A DNA stretch of 64,000 nt from Abiotrophia defectiva ATCC 49176 (GTDB taxonomy: Bacteria > Bacillota > Bacilli > Lactobacillales > Aerococcaceae), in the NCBI RefSeq assembly GCF_000160075.2, contig NZ_KI535340.1:124001-188000 (forward strand), written 5' to 3'. The notes beneath the pieces are model-generated. The model was not told the DNA's origin. It saw only the letters and a program-made list of their open reading frames with translations, and made no database searches. A program made the position numbers and the translations under genes. Positions 8,847 to 17,651 of the stretch are shown here, in pieces. How positions within the stretch are numbered: the first letter of the stretch is position 1; each line of letters opens with the position of its first letter.

Positions 8847-9254
8847 TTAACGGTTCTCAATGTAATCGTCAACGATAGATTGGATAATTTCTTGAGATAA
8901 GGCCACATGGTGAGAAATCTCATGCATGGTGTAACCTTGTGAGTAGAGACGGATTACTTCTTCGCGAGTTAAATCAGACACGTCGTCAAGATTAACTTCT
9001 AAAGCTGGTTCTGCTTCAGCTTCCACATAGTGGTTACCTGTTTGTTCAGGTACTTCAACTTTGACGGCTTCTTGCTCACGAGCTGCTTTCTCAAGCTCAG
9101 CTAAACGCGTCTTCATGGCATAGAATTCTTGTGATTGCTGAGCCGTAAACTCATCCAATTGATCCTGAACGTTGTCATCTTTGACATAAATGGATAAGGC
9201 AAATAAGACGATGGCTACAACCAGTAAAATACATACTAAAATCCAGAGTTGCAT
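8847..9254 (-). CDS. Membrane-anchored DUF6115/SwrB-like protein with C-terminal HTH-like segment
   Basis: 135 residues. One N-terminal membrane helix (about 3-24), then a charged coiled-coil stretch (about 28-63), an acidic spacer, and a C-terminal helical segment LTREEVIRLYSQGYTMHEIS that looks like a small helix-turn-helix. This layout is shared by DUF6115/SwrB-type proteins of Firmicutes; I assign the family from architecture only. The good promoter at 9289-9316 reads into it, and it is followed 21 bases later by the MltG-LysM-like gene, so the two probably form one operon. Confidence 0.6.
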   Translation of the reverse strand: MQLWILVCILLVVAIVLFALSIYVKDDNVQDQLDEFTAQQSQEFYAMKTRLAELEKAAREQEAVKVEVPEQTGNHYVEAEAEPALEVNLDDVSDLTREEVIRLYSQGYTMHEISHHVALSQEIIQSIVDDYIENR

Positions 9255-9288
9255 ACGACACCTTCCTTTCGATAGTTACTTCATTCCT

Positions 9289-9316
9289 ATTGTATCAAAG
9301 TCACGGAAACTTACAA
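9289..9316 (-). promoter_or_regulatory. Sigma-A promoter for the 8847-9254 gene
   Basis: On the minus strand, -35 TTGTAA (9311-9316), a 16-base spacer and -10 TACAAT (9289-9294), placed 35 bases before the start codon. Confidence 0.7.
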
Positions 9317-9473
9317 GGGTTGGCGGATAACAAATATGTTACAGGCATATTGTAGACAACCATAATTAAAAATCAGATGCATAATCCTAACTAATTTTGT
9401 ATAAAACTAGCCTATTTTACTTCCTATCTCCCCTTCTTCTCCTGTTATAGCCCAAAATCAGTCTAAAAAAGCA

Positions 9474-9517
9474 AACTAAAAAGCCTGAATCATGGATTCA
9501 GACTTTTAATTTTTACT
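9474..9517 (-). terminator. Intrinsic terminator of rodZ-pgsA
   Basis: A stem of GTCTGAATC with GATTCAGGC and loop CAT on the minus strand is followed by TTTTTAGTTT, right after the pgsA stop. The rest of 9317-9473 contains nothing else I can identify. Confidence 0.8.
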
Positions 9518-9524
9518 TTTGGCT

Positions 9525-10106
9525 TTATTTGAGTCCATCAGAGAAGACATGGCGGGCATGATAAAAATATTCCAAACCCGAATAAATGGTGAAGAAGAGG
9601 CAGACATACAGTAAGAGATTAGCCAGGGAGAAGCCCCAAACTGACCGCCCTAGATCTTGCAGTAAGAAGCAAAGAATGGCTAGCATCTGCGTTGTTGTCT
9701 TAATTTTACCCGGCATAGCCGCTGCCATCACCTTCCCATTGGATTGGGCAATCAGCACTCTCAGGCCCGTTACCATCAATTCTCTGGCTAAAATGATAAA
9801 GACTATCCAGCCCGGAACAGAAGCGACTTGAACTAACAAAATCAATGCCGCCATGACTAACAATTTATCAGCCATAGGATCGAAGAAGGCCCCAAAGGAG
9901 GTTACCAGATGATATTTACGAGCTAGGTAGCCATCCAAAAAGTCCGTAAAGCTTGCTAGAGCAAAAACCAAGGCAGCCCAGACTTGATTGATAGGAATGG
10001 CGGTTCCTAACCACACAACTTGGTCAGCCGAAGGATTTAAGACCAAAAGGATAAAGACCGGAATCATCAGCATGCGCAAGAGTGTTAACTTATTGGCGAT
10101 ATTCAT
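9525..10106 (-). CDS. pgsA: CDP-diacylglycerol--glycerol-3-phosphate 3-phosphatidyltransferase
   Basis: Makes phosphatidylglycerophosphate, the committed step to phosphatidylglycerol and cardiolipin, in the membrane. The 193 residues carry the CDP-alcohol phosphatidyltransferase motif D-x2-D-G-x2-A-R-x8-G-x3-D-x3-D, seen as DFLDGYLARKY followed by GAFFDPMADK. The rest is hydrophobic with several membrane helices. Ribosome site GGGAGG precedes the ATG. It follows rodZ, a neighbourhood kept from Bacillus (ymfM-pgsA) onward. Confidence 0.95.
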   Translation of the reverse strand: MNIANKLTLLRMLMIPVFILLVLNPSADQVVWLGTAIPINQVWAALVFALASFTDFLDGYLARKYHLVTSFGAFFDPMADKLLVMAALILLVQVASVPGWIVFIILARELMVTGLRVLIAQSNGKVMAAAMPGKIKTTTQMLAILCFLLQDLGRSVWGFSLANLLLYVCLFFTIYSGLEYFYHARHVFSDGLK

Positions 10107-10131
10107 GACAATCCTCCCTCTAGACTAGGCC

Positions 10132-11181
10132 TTATTGCCCATTGTTATTGTTGTTCTGTTGGCGGTTCGGATCCAGAACGGCTGGACCTTGATAAGAGCC
10201 TTGACCTTGGGCTTGATTTTGGTTTTGACCTTGCTCTTGGCCTGGTTGATTTTCGGCGCCTTGATTAGCTTCATTAGTGCTTGAGCCAGTTGGCTGGTCG
10301 GCATGTAGGCGGAAGACAATAGAATCCGTGATATAGTCGTTGGCGATTTTAACAGTCTTACCATTCACCTGAATCTCAGCCCCTTCAGGGTAGCCCAAGC
10401 GTATGCGTACGCTACGGGTTTGGCCTTTGACCTTAATATCTAAGGTTTCACCTTCAGTTACCGTCGTATCCATGGTGATTTCCTCATCCTCATAGACACC
10501 TACCCAGACATAATTCTTGCCTTTAACTGTGAACTTAAATTTATTCATCGGCGCATAGAGCTCGTAGGTTGTTTCTTCGCCTTCACCAGATACGCGCTTT
10601 CCTTGGACATCACCAAAGAATTCAGCGCCGTCAATCTTCGCTTGGGAAGAAGTCTCGCTACTACTGCTAGCTGCATGTTGGGCTGCCGAACTTGGTTCTA
10701 CTGATGATACCAAGCTAGTGGCGCTAGAACTATTGGCTTGTTGTTGGCGCTCACGTTGGGATACAGAGTAAATGGTCCAAGTAATAAAGGCCATGACTAG
10801 AATGAAGACACCGGCCAACATTAATACCGGTAGGTGCTTAGCGTAGCGGTCTAAGAGGGATTGCTCGGATTGGGCTTGATTACGATTCAAACGACTTGGC
10901 ATAGCTTCTGTCTCCTGCTCTTCATATTGAGACAAGCCATGCTCCACCGCTTCAATCTCACTTTGATAATCCAAGAGTAGACTATCCCCATCTAGACCTA
11001 CCATATCAGCATATTGTTTTACAAAAGCTCTAGTATAGAAGTTACCAGGAATTTCTTCAAAGCGCCCTTCTTCAATGGCCACTAGGTATTTTTTTTGGAT
11101 TTTTGTCATTTGTTGTAAGGTATTTAAGGTATAGCCTTTTTCAATGCGGGCATCGCGTAATTTTGTTCCTAATTCACTCAT
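10132..11181 (-). CDS. rodZ: RodZ-like cytoskeletal anchor (HTH, one TM, DUF4115)
   Basis: 349 residues. The N-terminal XRE-type helix-turn-helix (1-70, MSELGTKLRDARIEKGYTLN) is the MreB-binding module of RodZ. One membrane helix lies at about 117-140. The extracytoplasmic part starts with a Ser-rich stretch, continues with a beta-rich DUF4115 domain (about 185-285) and ends in a Gln/Asn-rich tail (about 300-349). RodZ links the cytoskeleton to cell-wall elongation; the window also has rodA. The gene has its own promoter and shares a transcript with pgsA. The Gln/Asn-rich tail is longer than needed for the family and looks fast-evolving. Confidence 0.88.
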   Translation of the reverse strand: MSELGTKLRDARIEKGYTLNTLQQMTKIQKKYLVAIEEGRFEEIPGNFYTRAFVKQYADMVGLDGDSLLLDYQSEIEAVEHGLSQYEEQETEAMPSRLNRNQAQSEQSLLDRYAKHLPVLMLAGVFILVMAFITWTIYSVSQRERQQQANSSSATSLVSSVEPSSAAQHAASSSSETSSQAKIDGAEFFGDVQGKRVSGEGEETTYELYAPMNKFKFTVKGKNYVWVGVYEDEEITMDTTVTEGETLDIKVKGQTRSVRIRLGYPEGAEIQVNGKTVKIANDYITDSIVFRLHADQPTGSSTNEANQGAENQPGQEQGQNQNQAQGQGSYQGPAVLDPNRQQNNNNNGQ

Positions 11182-11216
11182 CGCCGTTCATCCTTTTCTT
11201 TCTACATTCAAGAAGT

Positions 11217-11246
11217 ATTATATCATATTCTGACTAGGGGAGTTAA
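11217..11246 (-). promoter_or_regulatory. Promoter for rodZ-pgsA
   Basis: On the minus strand, -35 TTAACT (11241-11246), an 18-base spacer and -10 TATAAT (11217-11222), 35 bases upstream of the rodZ ATG. Confidence 0.65.
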
Positions 11247-11277
11247 TCTTTTTCTCCAAAACTTGTAAAACTTCTGC

Positions 11278-11319
11278 TAAAAAATCAAGAGGCCAAGTCC
11301 CACTAAGGACTTGGCCTCT
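11278..11319 (-). terminator. Intrinsic terminator of the ymfF-ymfH operon
   Basis: A perfect 13-bp stem (11288-11300 with 11307-11319) is followed on the minus strand by GATTTTTT, immediately after the ymfH stop. It isolates the peptidase pair from rodZ-pgsA. Confidence 0.9.
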
Positions 11320-11323
11320 CGGC

Positions 11324-12616
11324 TTATTCAGTTATGGGATTAACTAGAACCTCAACTGCCTCTGAGGCTCCTGAGAGCACTTGATGACCAAAGTCCTGGA
11401 GGTCTGACAGTTTGATTTCCTGAAGGCAAGTTAGGATATCGGCCAATTCATAGCCATCCATTACAGCTTCAATCAATTCATAGGCGATAAACTCCAAGGA
11501 ATTCAGGTGCTGTAAGAAATCACCAACGCGCCCTGTCACCACTTGTTTCAACTGTTCCTCAGTCAAATCAGGGTTTTGCTGCCAGTTAGCCAAGAGTTCC
11601 TTGATTGCAGCAATCAAATCTGGCGCATGATGGCTCTGGGCATGAATAGCCAAATGGTGCATCATATGGTCTAACTGATAAGACTGGTAGAAATTGGTAT
11701 CTACCCATTGTTGCTGGTACCAGCTAGCATAGGCTGTCGACATAGGTCCCATTAGCAATTCGAAGAAGACTTCTCCTATAATGCGTTGGCGAATCATTTC
11801 TAGGCCCGATAATTTTTGTGGTGAAAAGCGCCAAGCCAACTCGATAATTGGCTGACTGATGTCCCGCTCAAGCTGAGTTTTAGGCAGAACGGGAGCTGTC
11901 ACCCCTTCTTCTACCCTTTGATAGCGAGGTGGCTCAAATGTTTTGCGGGCCTGATTGGCTTCAATAACAGCTAGCAAAGCTTGCGGGTCAAAGTTCCCTA
12001 CCACAATCAAATTCATATTGCTTGGATGGTAGAAAGTATCATAAGCCAAGCGTAGGTCTTCATAAGTGGTGGCCTTAATGCTTTCTTCCGTTCCCAGGAT
12101 ATCTATGCCTAAAGGATGGTCAGGATAAAGGGCCTGATTGAGAGCTTGATAGGAGACCCCGAGAGGATCATCTTGATACATATAGAGCTCTTGCGTGATA
12201 ATGCCCTTTTCCTTCTCAATGCCTTCTGGTGTGAAATAAGGTGTCTGCACAAAATCAAGCAAGGTTTCGACATTGCGTTCAATATAATAGGAAGCAGAGA
12301 ATAGATAGGAAGTCTGGAAGTAGTGGGTGAAAGCATTGGCCATAGCCCCCTGCTTCATAAAGAGTGCAAAGGCGTCTAGCCCTCCCTGGCCTTCAAACAT
12401 CTTGTGTTCTAAGAAATGGGCAGCTCCCGCAGGAATGGTCTTTTCTTCTCCCGTTTCCTTGTCTCGCACCACTTGATCCACCGAACCATAGTGTGTCGTC
12501 AGAATTCCGTAACTGCGGTGGTAACCTGGTTTAGGTACCAAGCGAACGGTTAAACCATTAGGCAAGACCTTTTCAAAGAAGGTTTCATCCAAAACTTTAT
12601 GATAGTGTTCTTTCAT
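11324..12616 (-). CDS. ymfH: M16 family zinc metallopeptidase, YmfH-type (catalytic subunit)
   Basis: 430 residues with the inverted zinc motif HFLEH (His67, Glu70, His71) of pitrilysin-type peptidases and a downstream glutamate-rich helix (EKEKGIITQELYMY) that supplies the third ligand. The C-terminal half is the non-catalytic M16 domain. Its start lies inside the last codons of the upstream ymfF (20-base overlap, with AGGAGG inside ymfF), which means coupled translation, as expected for subunits of one heterodimer. In Bacillus these genes sit next to ymfM (rodZ) and pgsA, as here. The substrate is not known from the sequence. Confidence 0.88.
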   Translation of the reverse strand: MKEHYHKVLDETFFEKVLPNGLTVRLVPKPGYHRSYGILTTHYGSVDQVVRDKETGEEKTIPAGAAHFLEHKMFEGQGGLDAFALFMKQGAMANAFTHYFQTSYLFSASYYIERNVETLLDFVQTPYFTPEGIEKEKGIITQELYMYQDDPLGVSYQALNQALYPDHPLGIDILGTEESIKATTYEDLRLAYDTFYHPSNMNLIVVGNFDPQALLAVIEANQARKTFEPPRYQRVEEGVTAPVLPKTQLERDISQPIIELAWRFSPQKLSGLEMIRQRIIGEVFFELLMGPMSTAYASWYQQQWVDTNFYQSYQLDHMMHHLAIHAQSHHAPDLIAAIKELLANWQQNPDLTEEQLKQVVTGRVGDFLQHLNSLEFIAYELIEAVMDGYELADILTCLQEIKLSDLQDFGHQVLSGASEAVEVLVNPITE

Positions 12617-13895
12617 CTTTACCTCCTACTAGGGCATAGGCCCCCACCAAGTGCCATTTACCTAAGCAAGCAATGACCTCTTCCGCCTTGAGAGCTCTCA
12701 CCACTGATTCAAAGTAGTCTGTCGACAAATCGAAGTCAGGGTACAAATCCTGGGCAATCATCTTATCCGTCTCCAAATGTTGATAGTCTCGCGACTGTAC
12801 ATCAGCACTCAAGAGAGTCAGTTTCACTTCCTCTAAGTAGTCTCCTTCCTCCAGGCTGGCCATTAAATCCGCCAACTGGGCTTGGACTTCTTCATAGACG
12901 TGTCCCACCTTATCGGGACTAATGCCCGCCCGAACCAAGGCAAAAGAGCGATGAAAATCTAGGCCAGAATGAATGGCATAGGCCAAACTCTGCTTCTCCC
13001 GAATTTCTGTAAAGAGGCGAGAGACTGGCAGATAGCCAAAAATCCCATTAGCCACTTGAAGTATAATACGTTCCTTAAGGCTCTTGGCTGGCGGGAAGGC
13101 AAAAGCCATGGCCAAATTAGCTTGTTGGCCTTGGACCTTCTCCTCAATTAATTGGCCAACAGAATCCAATGACAGACGCTGATCTAAGGCCAGATAGTTA
13201 TCACCATAATCCCAGTCAGCCTGGCGGCCCTTTAGTGACCAGCTCTCTAGCCACTTAATCAAGTCACTATCGGTCAAATCACCATTGCTGACAAGATAGA
13301 ATTGGGCTTCCTGGCAAATTTCCTTATGAGCCTTAGCCAGGTCAGCTAGGGTCAGGGCTTGGACTCTGGCCTCATCCCCTAAATTTGCCAAGGCATTATC
13401 AGGAGTCTCACGGTAAAGCTCCTGGTAAAGTTTTTGAACCACCAAGCGACGTTTATCATCGCTCATCCGCTTAATGCGTTGCAGCTGAAAGACCTGCTCC
13501 CGTTCAAAACGAGCCTGAGCTTGCGGCAAGGCTAGGGCTAGCGACTCCTGTTCAAACAACAACTGCCCCATTAAGTCTAGCCAAGCCGGCACTAAGTCAG
13601 GCATTTGGACTAAGCTTGGCCGAACACTTTGGCTTGCCATAACAAATTCTAGAAAATGCCCCTTACGTTGGACCCCTACTGATAGAGAGGCACCATAGAG
13701 TTGGGCCAAAATTCCTTCTAGGGCCGCCTTACTTGGAATACGGTCACTCCCATCTTCCATCATACGAGCCAGCAAGGACCAGGCTGCCGCCCGCTCAGCT
13801 TGATAAGGTAAGATAGCCTTTATAATGACTTGGTTGGTTTTATATTTAGTGGAGGCAACCGCCTGATAGTGGATGCCAGCTTGCCATTCTTGCAT
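12597..13895 (-). CDS. ymfF: M16 family peptidase-like protein, YmfF-type (non-catalytic partner)
   Basis: 432 residues from the chosen start. It has the two-domain M16 layout but no HxxEH motif, so it is the inactive partner that completes the chamber with YmfH. The C-terminal domain contains the RLFTEIREKQSLAYAIHS motif typical of M16 proteins. The frame stays open to 14033, but I place the start at the ATG of 13893-13895: AAGGAGAG lies just upstream, the protein then begins MQEWQAGIHYQAV, and a strong terminator (13915-13957) occupies the longer N-terminal extension. Confidence 0.85.
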   Translation of the reverse strand: MQEWQAGIHYQAVASTKYKTNQVIIKAILPYQAERAAAWSLLARMMEDGSDRIPSKAALEGILAQLYGASLSVGVQRKGHFLEFVMASQSVRPSLVQMPDLVPAWLDLMGQLLFEQESLALALPQAQARFEREQVFQLQRIKRMSDDKRRLVVQKLYQELYRETPDNALANLGDEARVQALTLADLAKAHKEICQEAQFYLVSNGDLTDSDLIKWLESWSLKGRQADWDYGDNYLALDQRLSLDSVGQLIEEKVQGQQANLAMAFAFPPAKSLKERIILQVANGIFGYLPVSRLFTEIREKQSLAYAIHSGLDFHRSFALVRAGISPDKVGHVYEEVQAQLADLMASLEEGDYLEEVKLTLLSADVQSRDYQHLETDKMIAQDLYPDFDLSTDYFESVVRALKAEEVIACLGKWHLVGAYALVGGKDERTLS

Positions 13896-13914
13896 GGCTT
13901 TCTCTCCTTCATTA

Positions 13915-13957
13915 GGAAAAAAGCCCCGTGCCAGCCCCTGAATGGAGCCAACACGGG
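13915..13957 (-). terminator. Strong terminator of the nucleoside ABC transporter operon
   Basis: A 14-bp stem with G-U pairs (arms 13925-13938 and 13944-13957, 5-base loop) is followed on the minus strand by at least six T residues. It is 12 bases after the permease stop and immediately precedes the ymfF ribosome site. Confidence 0.9.
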
Positions 13958-13968
13958 TCTTTCTCCTC

Positions 13969-14922
13969 TTATTTTGATTTGATATAGGTTGTACCAACGG
14001 CTTCTGGCGCCTTGGAGCGACCAACGAAACCAATCAATACAATAATTGTAATCACATAAGGTGCAATTTGCAAGTAAACTGACGGGATATCCCTAATAAC
14101 TGGAATAGAAGCCCCGATAACGGCCAAGGACTGAGCTAAACCGAAGAAGATAGCTGCTAACATGGCCCCAATTGGGTTCCATTTACCGAAAATCATAGCG
14201 GCCATGGCCATAAAACCTTGACCGGCAATGGTTGATACCGCGAAGTTTTCTGAAATAGTATGGGTGTAGGCTGCCCCACCAATCCCACCTAGTAAGCCAG
14301 AAAGCAAGACGCCAGAATATCGCATGAGGTAGACATTAATGCCCAAGGTATCGGCAGCTTGTGGGTTCTCCCCGACTGACCGCAAGCGCAAACCAAAACG
14401 CGTCTTGAAGACTAAATACCAGACCACAAAGGCTAGCACAATCCCCACATAAGCCAAGATAGAAGTCTTGGCGAAGAAGATAGGCCCAATGACTGGAATA
14501 TCTGATAAGACTGGGAAGTCAAATTTACCAAACTTGGTTTTGATCGAGTCTGTTTGACCCTTACCTTGGAAGAGTACCTTGGTTAAGAAGATAGCCAAGG
14601 ATGGTGCAATCAAGTTGAGCACGGTCCCTGAAATAATGTGGTCAGCCCGCAAATTAACGGTCGCTACCGCATGAATCAAGGCAAAGAGCAAGCCACAAAG
14701 CCCACCGACTAGGAGCGCTAGCCATGGGGTGAAATCGCCAAATTGACCGGCAAAAGTCAAGTTGAAGACAACCGATGAGAAGGCCCCAATGACCATGATT
14801 CCTTCCAAGCCTACGTTAACAATCCCACTTCTCTCAGAGAAGACGCCACCAAGGGCAGTAAAAATCAGCGGTGTTGCGTACAAGAGCGCATTGGATACAA
14901 CTAAAGCGAGTATATTTTGCAT
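13969..14922 (-). CDS. nupQ: Nucleoside ABC transporter permease, NupQ/YufQ-type
   Basis: 317 residues, highly hydrophobic, about eight membrane segments, with the branched-chain-amino-acid-permease-like motif ERSGIVNVGLEGIMVIGAF and the coupling loop GENPQAADTLGIN. The family forms the second permease of BMP-type nucleoside importers. It is the last gene of the operon SBP-ATPase-permease-permease and touches the previous permease gene at TAATG. Substrate nucleoside is inferred from family, and agrees with punA, deoB, deoC and udk in the window. Confidence 0.9.
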   Translation of the reverse strand: MQNILALVVSNALLYATPLIFTALGGVFSERSGIVNVGLEGIMVIGAFSSVVFNLTFAGQFGDFTPWLALLVGGLCGLLFALIHAVATVNLRADHIISGTVLNLIAPSLAIFLTKVLFQGKGQTDSIKTKFGKFDFPVLSDIPVIGPIFFAKTSILAYVGIVLAFVVWYLVFKTRFGLRLRSVGENPQAADTLGINVYLMRYSGVLLSGLLGGIGGAAYTHTISENFAVSTIAGQGFMAMAAMIFGKWNPIGAMLAAIFFGLAQSLAVIGASIPVIRDIPSVYLQIAPYVITIIVLIGFVGRSKAPEAVGTTYIKSK

Positions 14923-15989
14923 TATGCTCCCTCCTTGCTGCTGACTTTATTGCTGCGAACCTTCTCCATAATGAAGCGGAAGATATAGCTACATCCGACG
15001 AAGAAAATAATACAGCCAATGACGACGTTGACGATTTCACTCGGAATCTTAGCAGCCAAAGGCATCAAGTTCCCACCGGTCTTGAGACCACCAAAGAGAA
15101 TACTTGAGAAGAAAATTCCGATTGGATTGTTCATCCCTAAAAGGGCAACGGCCATACCATCAAAGCCAATATCTGGTGCTTTACCATTCATCAAGAAGAT
15201 GTTACGGAACTCACCTAGCCCGTTCATGACCCCACCTAGACCTGCAAGAGCACCAGATAGGACCATAGATAGGATAATATTACGTTTTGCGTTCATGCCC
15301 GCATAGGCTGAGGCAAACTTGTTCATCCCTACGGCTTTGAGTTCAAACCCAAGGGTCGTACGCGTCATTAAAATATGAACGACTAGAATCATTAAGACTG
15401 CAATGAAAATACCAGCATGTAAGGTAGACCCATTGGTCAAGTCTGACAACCACTGCATTTTTAAGGTAGCATTGTCTTTCAAGATAGGCGTTGCATCCAA
15501 ACGGCTGGTAATGACATTACGCAAGAGATAGTCTGATAAATAAATCGCCGTATAGTTGAGCATGATGGTCACAATGACTTCACTGGTATCAAAGTAAGCC
15601 TTAAGGAAACCAGCGATAGCTGCCCAGAGGGCACCTGCCACCATCCCAGCTACAATGGCAATTGGTAAGACGATAAAGGATGGTAAATCACCTAAAGTCA
15701 GCCCCACCCAAACGGAGACTAACCAACCACAGAGGGCCTGACCAGCCAAACCGATGTTGAAGAAACCAGCCGTATAGGCTACTGCGAAGCCTAAACCTGT
15801 TAACATAAGTGGAGTGGCAGCCCGTAGAGTCTGACCAATATTGAATGGTTTACCAAATGCTCCATTGAAGAGGGCCTCATAACCTTTAACCGCATCATAA
15901 CGGAAGAGCCACATAATCAAGGCTCCCACGATAATCCCAATCACAACAGATGCAATCGGAACAAAAACGGCACGTAGTTTATCCTTCAT
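14922..15989 (-). CDS. nupP: Nucleoside ABC transporter permease, NupP/YufP-type
   Basis: A multi-span membrane protein of 355 residues with the motif AYTAGFFNIGLAGQALCGWL and coupling loop KAVGMNKFASAYAGMN. The frame opens with a GTG at 16001, but that GTG forms part of the ribosome site AGGAGGTG; the ATG at 15989, nine bases further on, is the better start. It overlaps the end of the ATPase gene by 11 bases. It pairs with NupQ to form the translocation channel. Confidence 0.9.
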   Translation of the reverse strand: MKDKLRAVFVPIASVVIGIIVGALIMWLFRYDAVKGYEALFNGAFGKPFNIGQTLRAATPLMLTGLGFAVAYTAGFFNIGLAGQALCGWLVSVWVGLTLGDLPSFIVLPIAIVAGMVAGALWAAIAGFLKAYFDTSEVIVTIMLNYTAIYLSDYLLRNVITSRLDATPILKDNATLKMQWLSDLTNGSTLHAGIFIAVLMILVVHILMTRTTLGFELKAVGMNKFASAYAGMNAKRNIILSMVLSGALAGLGGVMNGLGEFRNIFLMNGKAPDIGFDGMAVALLGMNNPIGIFFSSILFGGLKTGGNLMPLAAKIPSEIVNVVIGCIIFFVGCSYIFRFIMEKVRSNKVSSKEGA

Positions 15990-17550
15990 GATTAGCGTCA
16001 CCTCCTGTTTGACGATGGCTTAATACTTCTTCATAAGAGGTCCCCGCCATCATCAAGCCGATTTCTTGTTCATTGGTTTCAGATGCCGGAATGTCTGCCA
16101 TGATATGGCCGTCGTGCATGACAATAATGCGATCAGATACATTGAGAATTTCGTCTAATTCGAAACTCATCAAGAGGACAGCCTTCTGATCATCACGTTC
16201 AGCAATCAAGGCCTTATGGATAAATTCAATGGCCCCTACGTCTAAGCCCCGAGTTGGGTTAGCTGCAATCAGGAAATCAGGGTTCAAGCTTAACTCACGG
16301 GCAATAATGGCCTTTTGTTGGTTCCCGCCCGAGAGTGACTTAACTGGGACTTTTTCAGAGACGGTCCGCACATCATACTGCTCAATCAAGGCCTTGGCCT
16401 TCTTCTCAATAGCTTGGAATCGTAAGAAGCCTTTTTCAGAGTATGGCGTATGATAGTAGGATTTGAGCACTAAGTTTTCCTCAACCTTCATAGGCAAAAC
16501 TAACCCATATTTGTGGCGGTCTTCAGGAATATGACCAAAGCCTAACTCCGTAATTTGACGTGGAGATTTACCTACAATATCCTGGCCGCCCAATTCGATC
16601 TTACCTGCTTCAATTGGAATGAGGCCCGCAAGTGCTAGAATTAGCTCGGACTGACCGTTCCCGTCAATCCCGGCAATCCCCACTACTTCGCCACGTCTTA
16701 CTTGGAAACTCAAGTTCTTAGTAGCAACAATGCCCCGTTCATCCTTAACCACTAGGTCTTCCACATTCAAGAAGACCTGGCCAGGACTAGCAGCCTTCTT
16801 CTCGGTCTTGAAGGAGACGGAACGTCCCACCATCATATCGGCTAATTCCTTAGCAGAAGTAGTGGCTACATCAACCGTATCAATGGACTCCCCACGCCGG
16901 ATAATAGTACAACGGTCAGCTACCTGCTTAATTTCTGCTAACTTATGGGTAATGATAATAATGGACTTACCCTCACTCGCTAAGGACTTGAGCGTAACCA
17001 TAAGTTCATCGATTTCTTGTGGTGTTAAAACTGCCGTTGGTTCGTCGAAAATCAGAATATCGGCGCCACGATAGAGGGTCTTGAGGATTTCCACCCGCTG
17101 TTGCATCCCCACCGTGATGTTGGCAACCTTAGCGTCTGGATCAATGGCTAAACCATATTGCTTGGATAAGTTCATAATATGAGCCTTGGCCTTCTTATAG
17201 TCCAAACGTAAGCCTTGAACCATTTCATTCCCTAACATGATATTCTCAACGACCGTAAAGTCATTTACCAACATAAAGTGCTGGTGAACCATCCCGATAT
17301 GTAGGTTATTAGCGACCGTTGGATTGGCAATGTTAACCGCTTGGCCATTCATATAAATCTGCCCATCAGTCGGTTGTAAGAGACCGGACAAAATGTTCAT
17401 CAGAGTGGATTTACCCGCCCCGTTCTCACCAAGCAAGGCATGAATTTCGCCCTTCTTGAGCTCGAGGTTAATATTTTTATTGGCAAAAAATGTCCCAAAC
17501 TGTTTGGAAATGCCACGCATTTCAATCACTGGATGCGTCACTGTTTCCAT
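15979..17550 (-). CDS. nupO: Nucleoside ABC transporter ATP-binding protein, NupO/YufO-type
   Basis: 523 residues with two fused ATPase domains, as in sugar/nucleoside importers. Domain 1: Walker A GENGAGKST, signature-like NITVGMQQRVEILK, Walker B ILIFDEPTAVL. Domain 2: Walker A-like GIDGNGQSE, signature LSGGNQQKAIIAREL, and Walker B replaced by FLIAANPTRGLD. The second domain therefore has a degenerate Walker A, common in this family. AAGGAGGG precedes the ATG. Expression relative to the binding protein is probably reduced by the terminator at 17606-17635. Confidence 0.93.
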   Translation of the reverse strand: METVTHPVIEMRGISKQFGTFFANKNINLELKKGEIHALLGENGAGKSTLMNILSGLLQPTDGQIYMNGQAVNIANPTVANNLHIGMVHQHFMLVNDFTVVENIMLGNEMVQGLRLDYKKAKAHIMNLSKQYGLAIDPDAKVANITVGMQQRVEILKTLYRGADILIFDEPTAVLTPQEIDELMVTLKSLASEGKSIIIITHKLAEIKQVADRCTIIRRGESIDTVDVATTSAKELADMMVGRSVSFKTEKKAASPGQVFLNVEDLVVKDERGIVATKNLSFQVRRGEVVGIAGIDGNGQSELILALAGLIPIEAGKIELGGQDIVGKSPRQITELGFGHIPEDRHKYGLVLPMKVEENLVLKSYYHTPYSEKGFLRFQAIEKKAKALIEQYDVRTVSEKVPVKSLSGGNQQKAIIARELSLNPDFLIAANPTRGLDVGAIEFIHKALIAERDDQKAVLLMSFELDEILNVSDRIIVMHDGHIMADIPASETNEQEIGLMMAGTSYEEVLSHRQTGGDANHEG

Positions 17551-17605
17551 AGAATCCCTCCTTCTTAATTAATACTTACCTTATTTTATAAGTGCATTTT
17601 ACTTT

Positions 17606-17635
17606 CAAAAAAGGAGCCAGGTTGCCCCAGCTCCT
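17606..17635 (-). terminator. Intra-operon terminator between binding protein and ABC genes
   Basis: AGGAGC (17612-17617) pairs with GCTCCT (17630-17635), extended inward by further pairs, with a T-run of six on the minus strand. Placed between the substrate-binding protein and the ATPase, it would leave the binding protein in excess, with the transporter made by readthrough. Confidence 0.8.
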
Positions 17636-17651
17636 AGTACCTAATCCTTTA

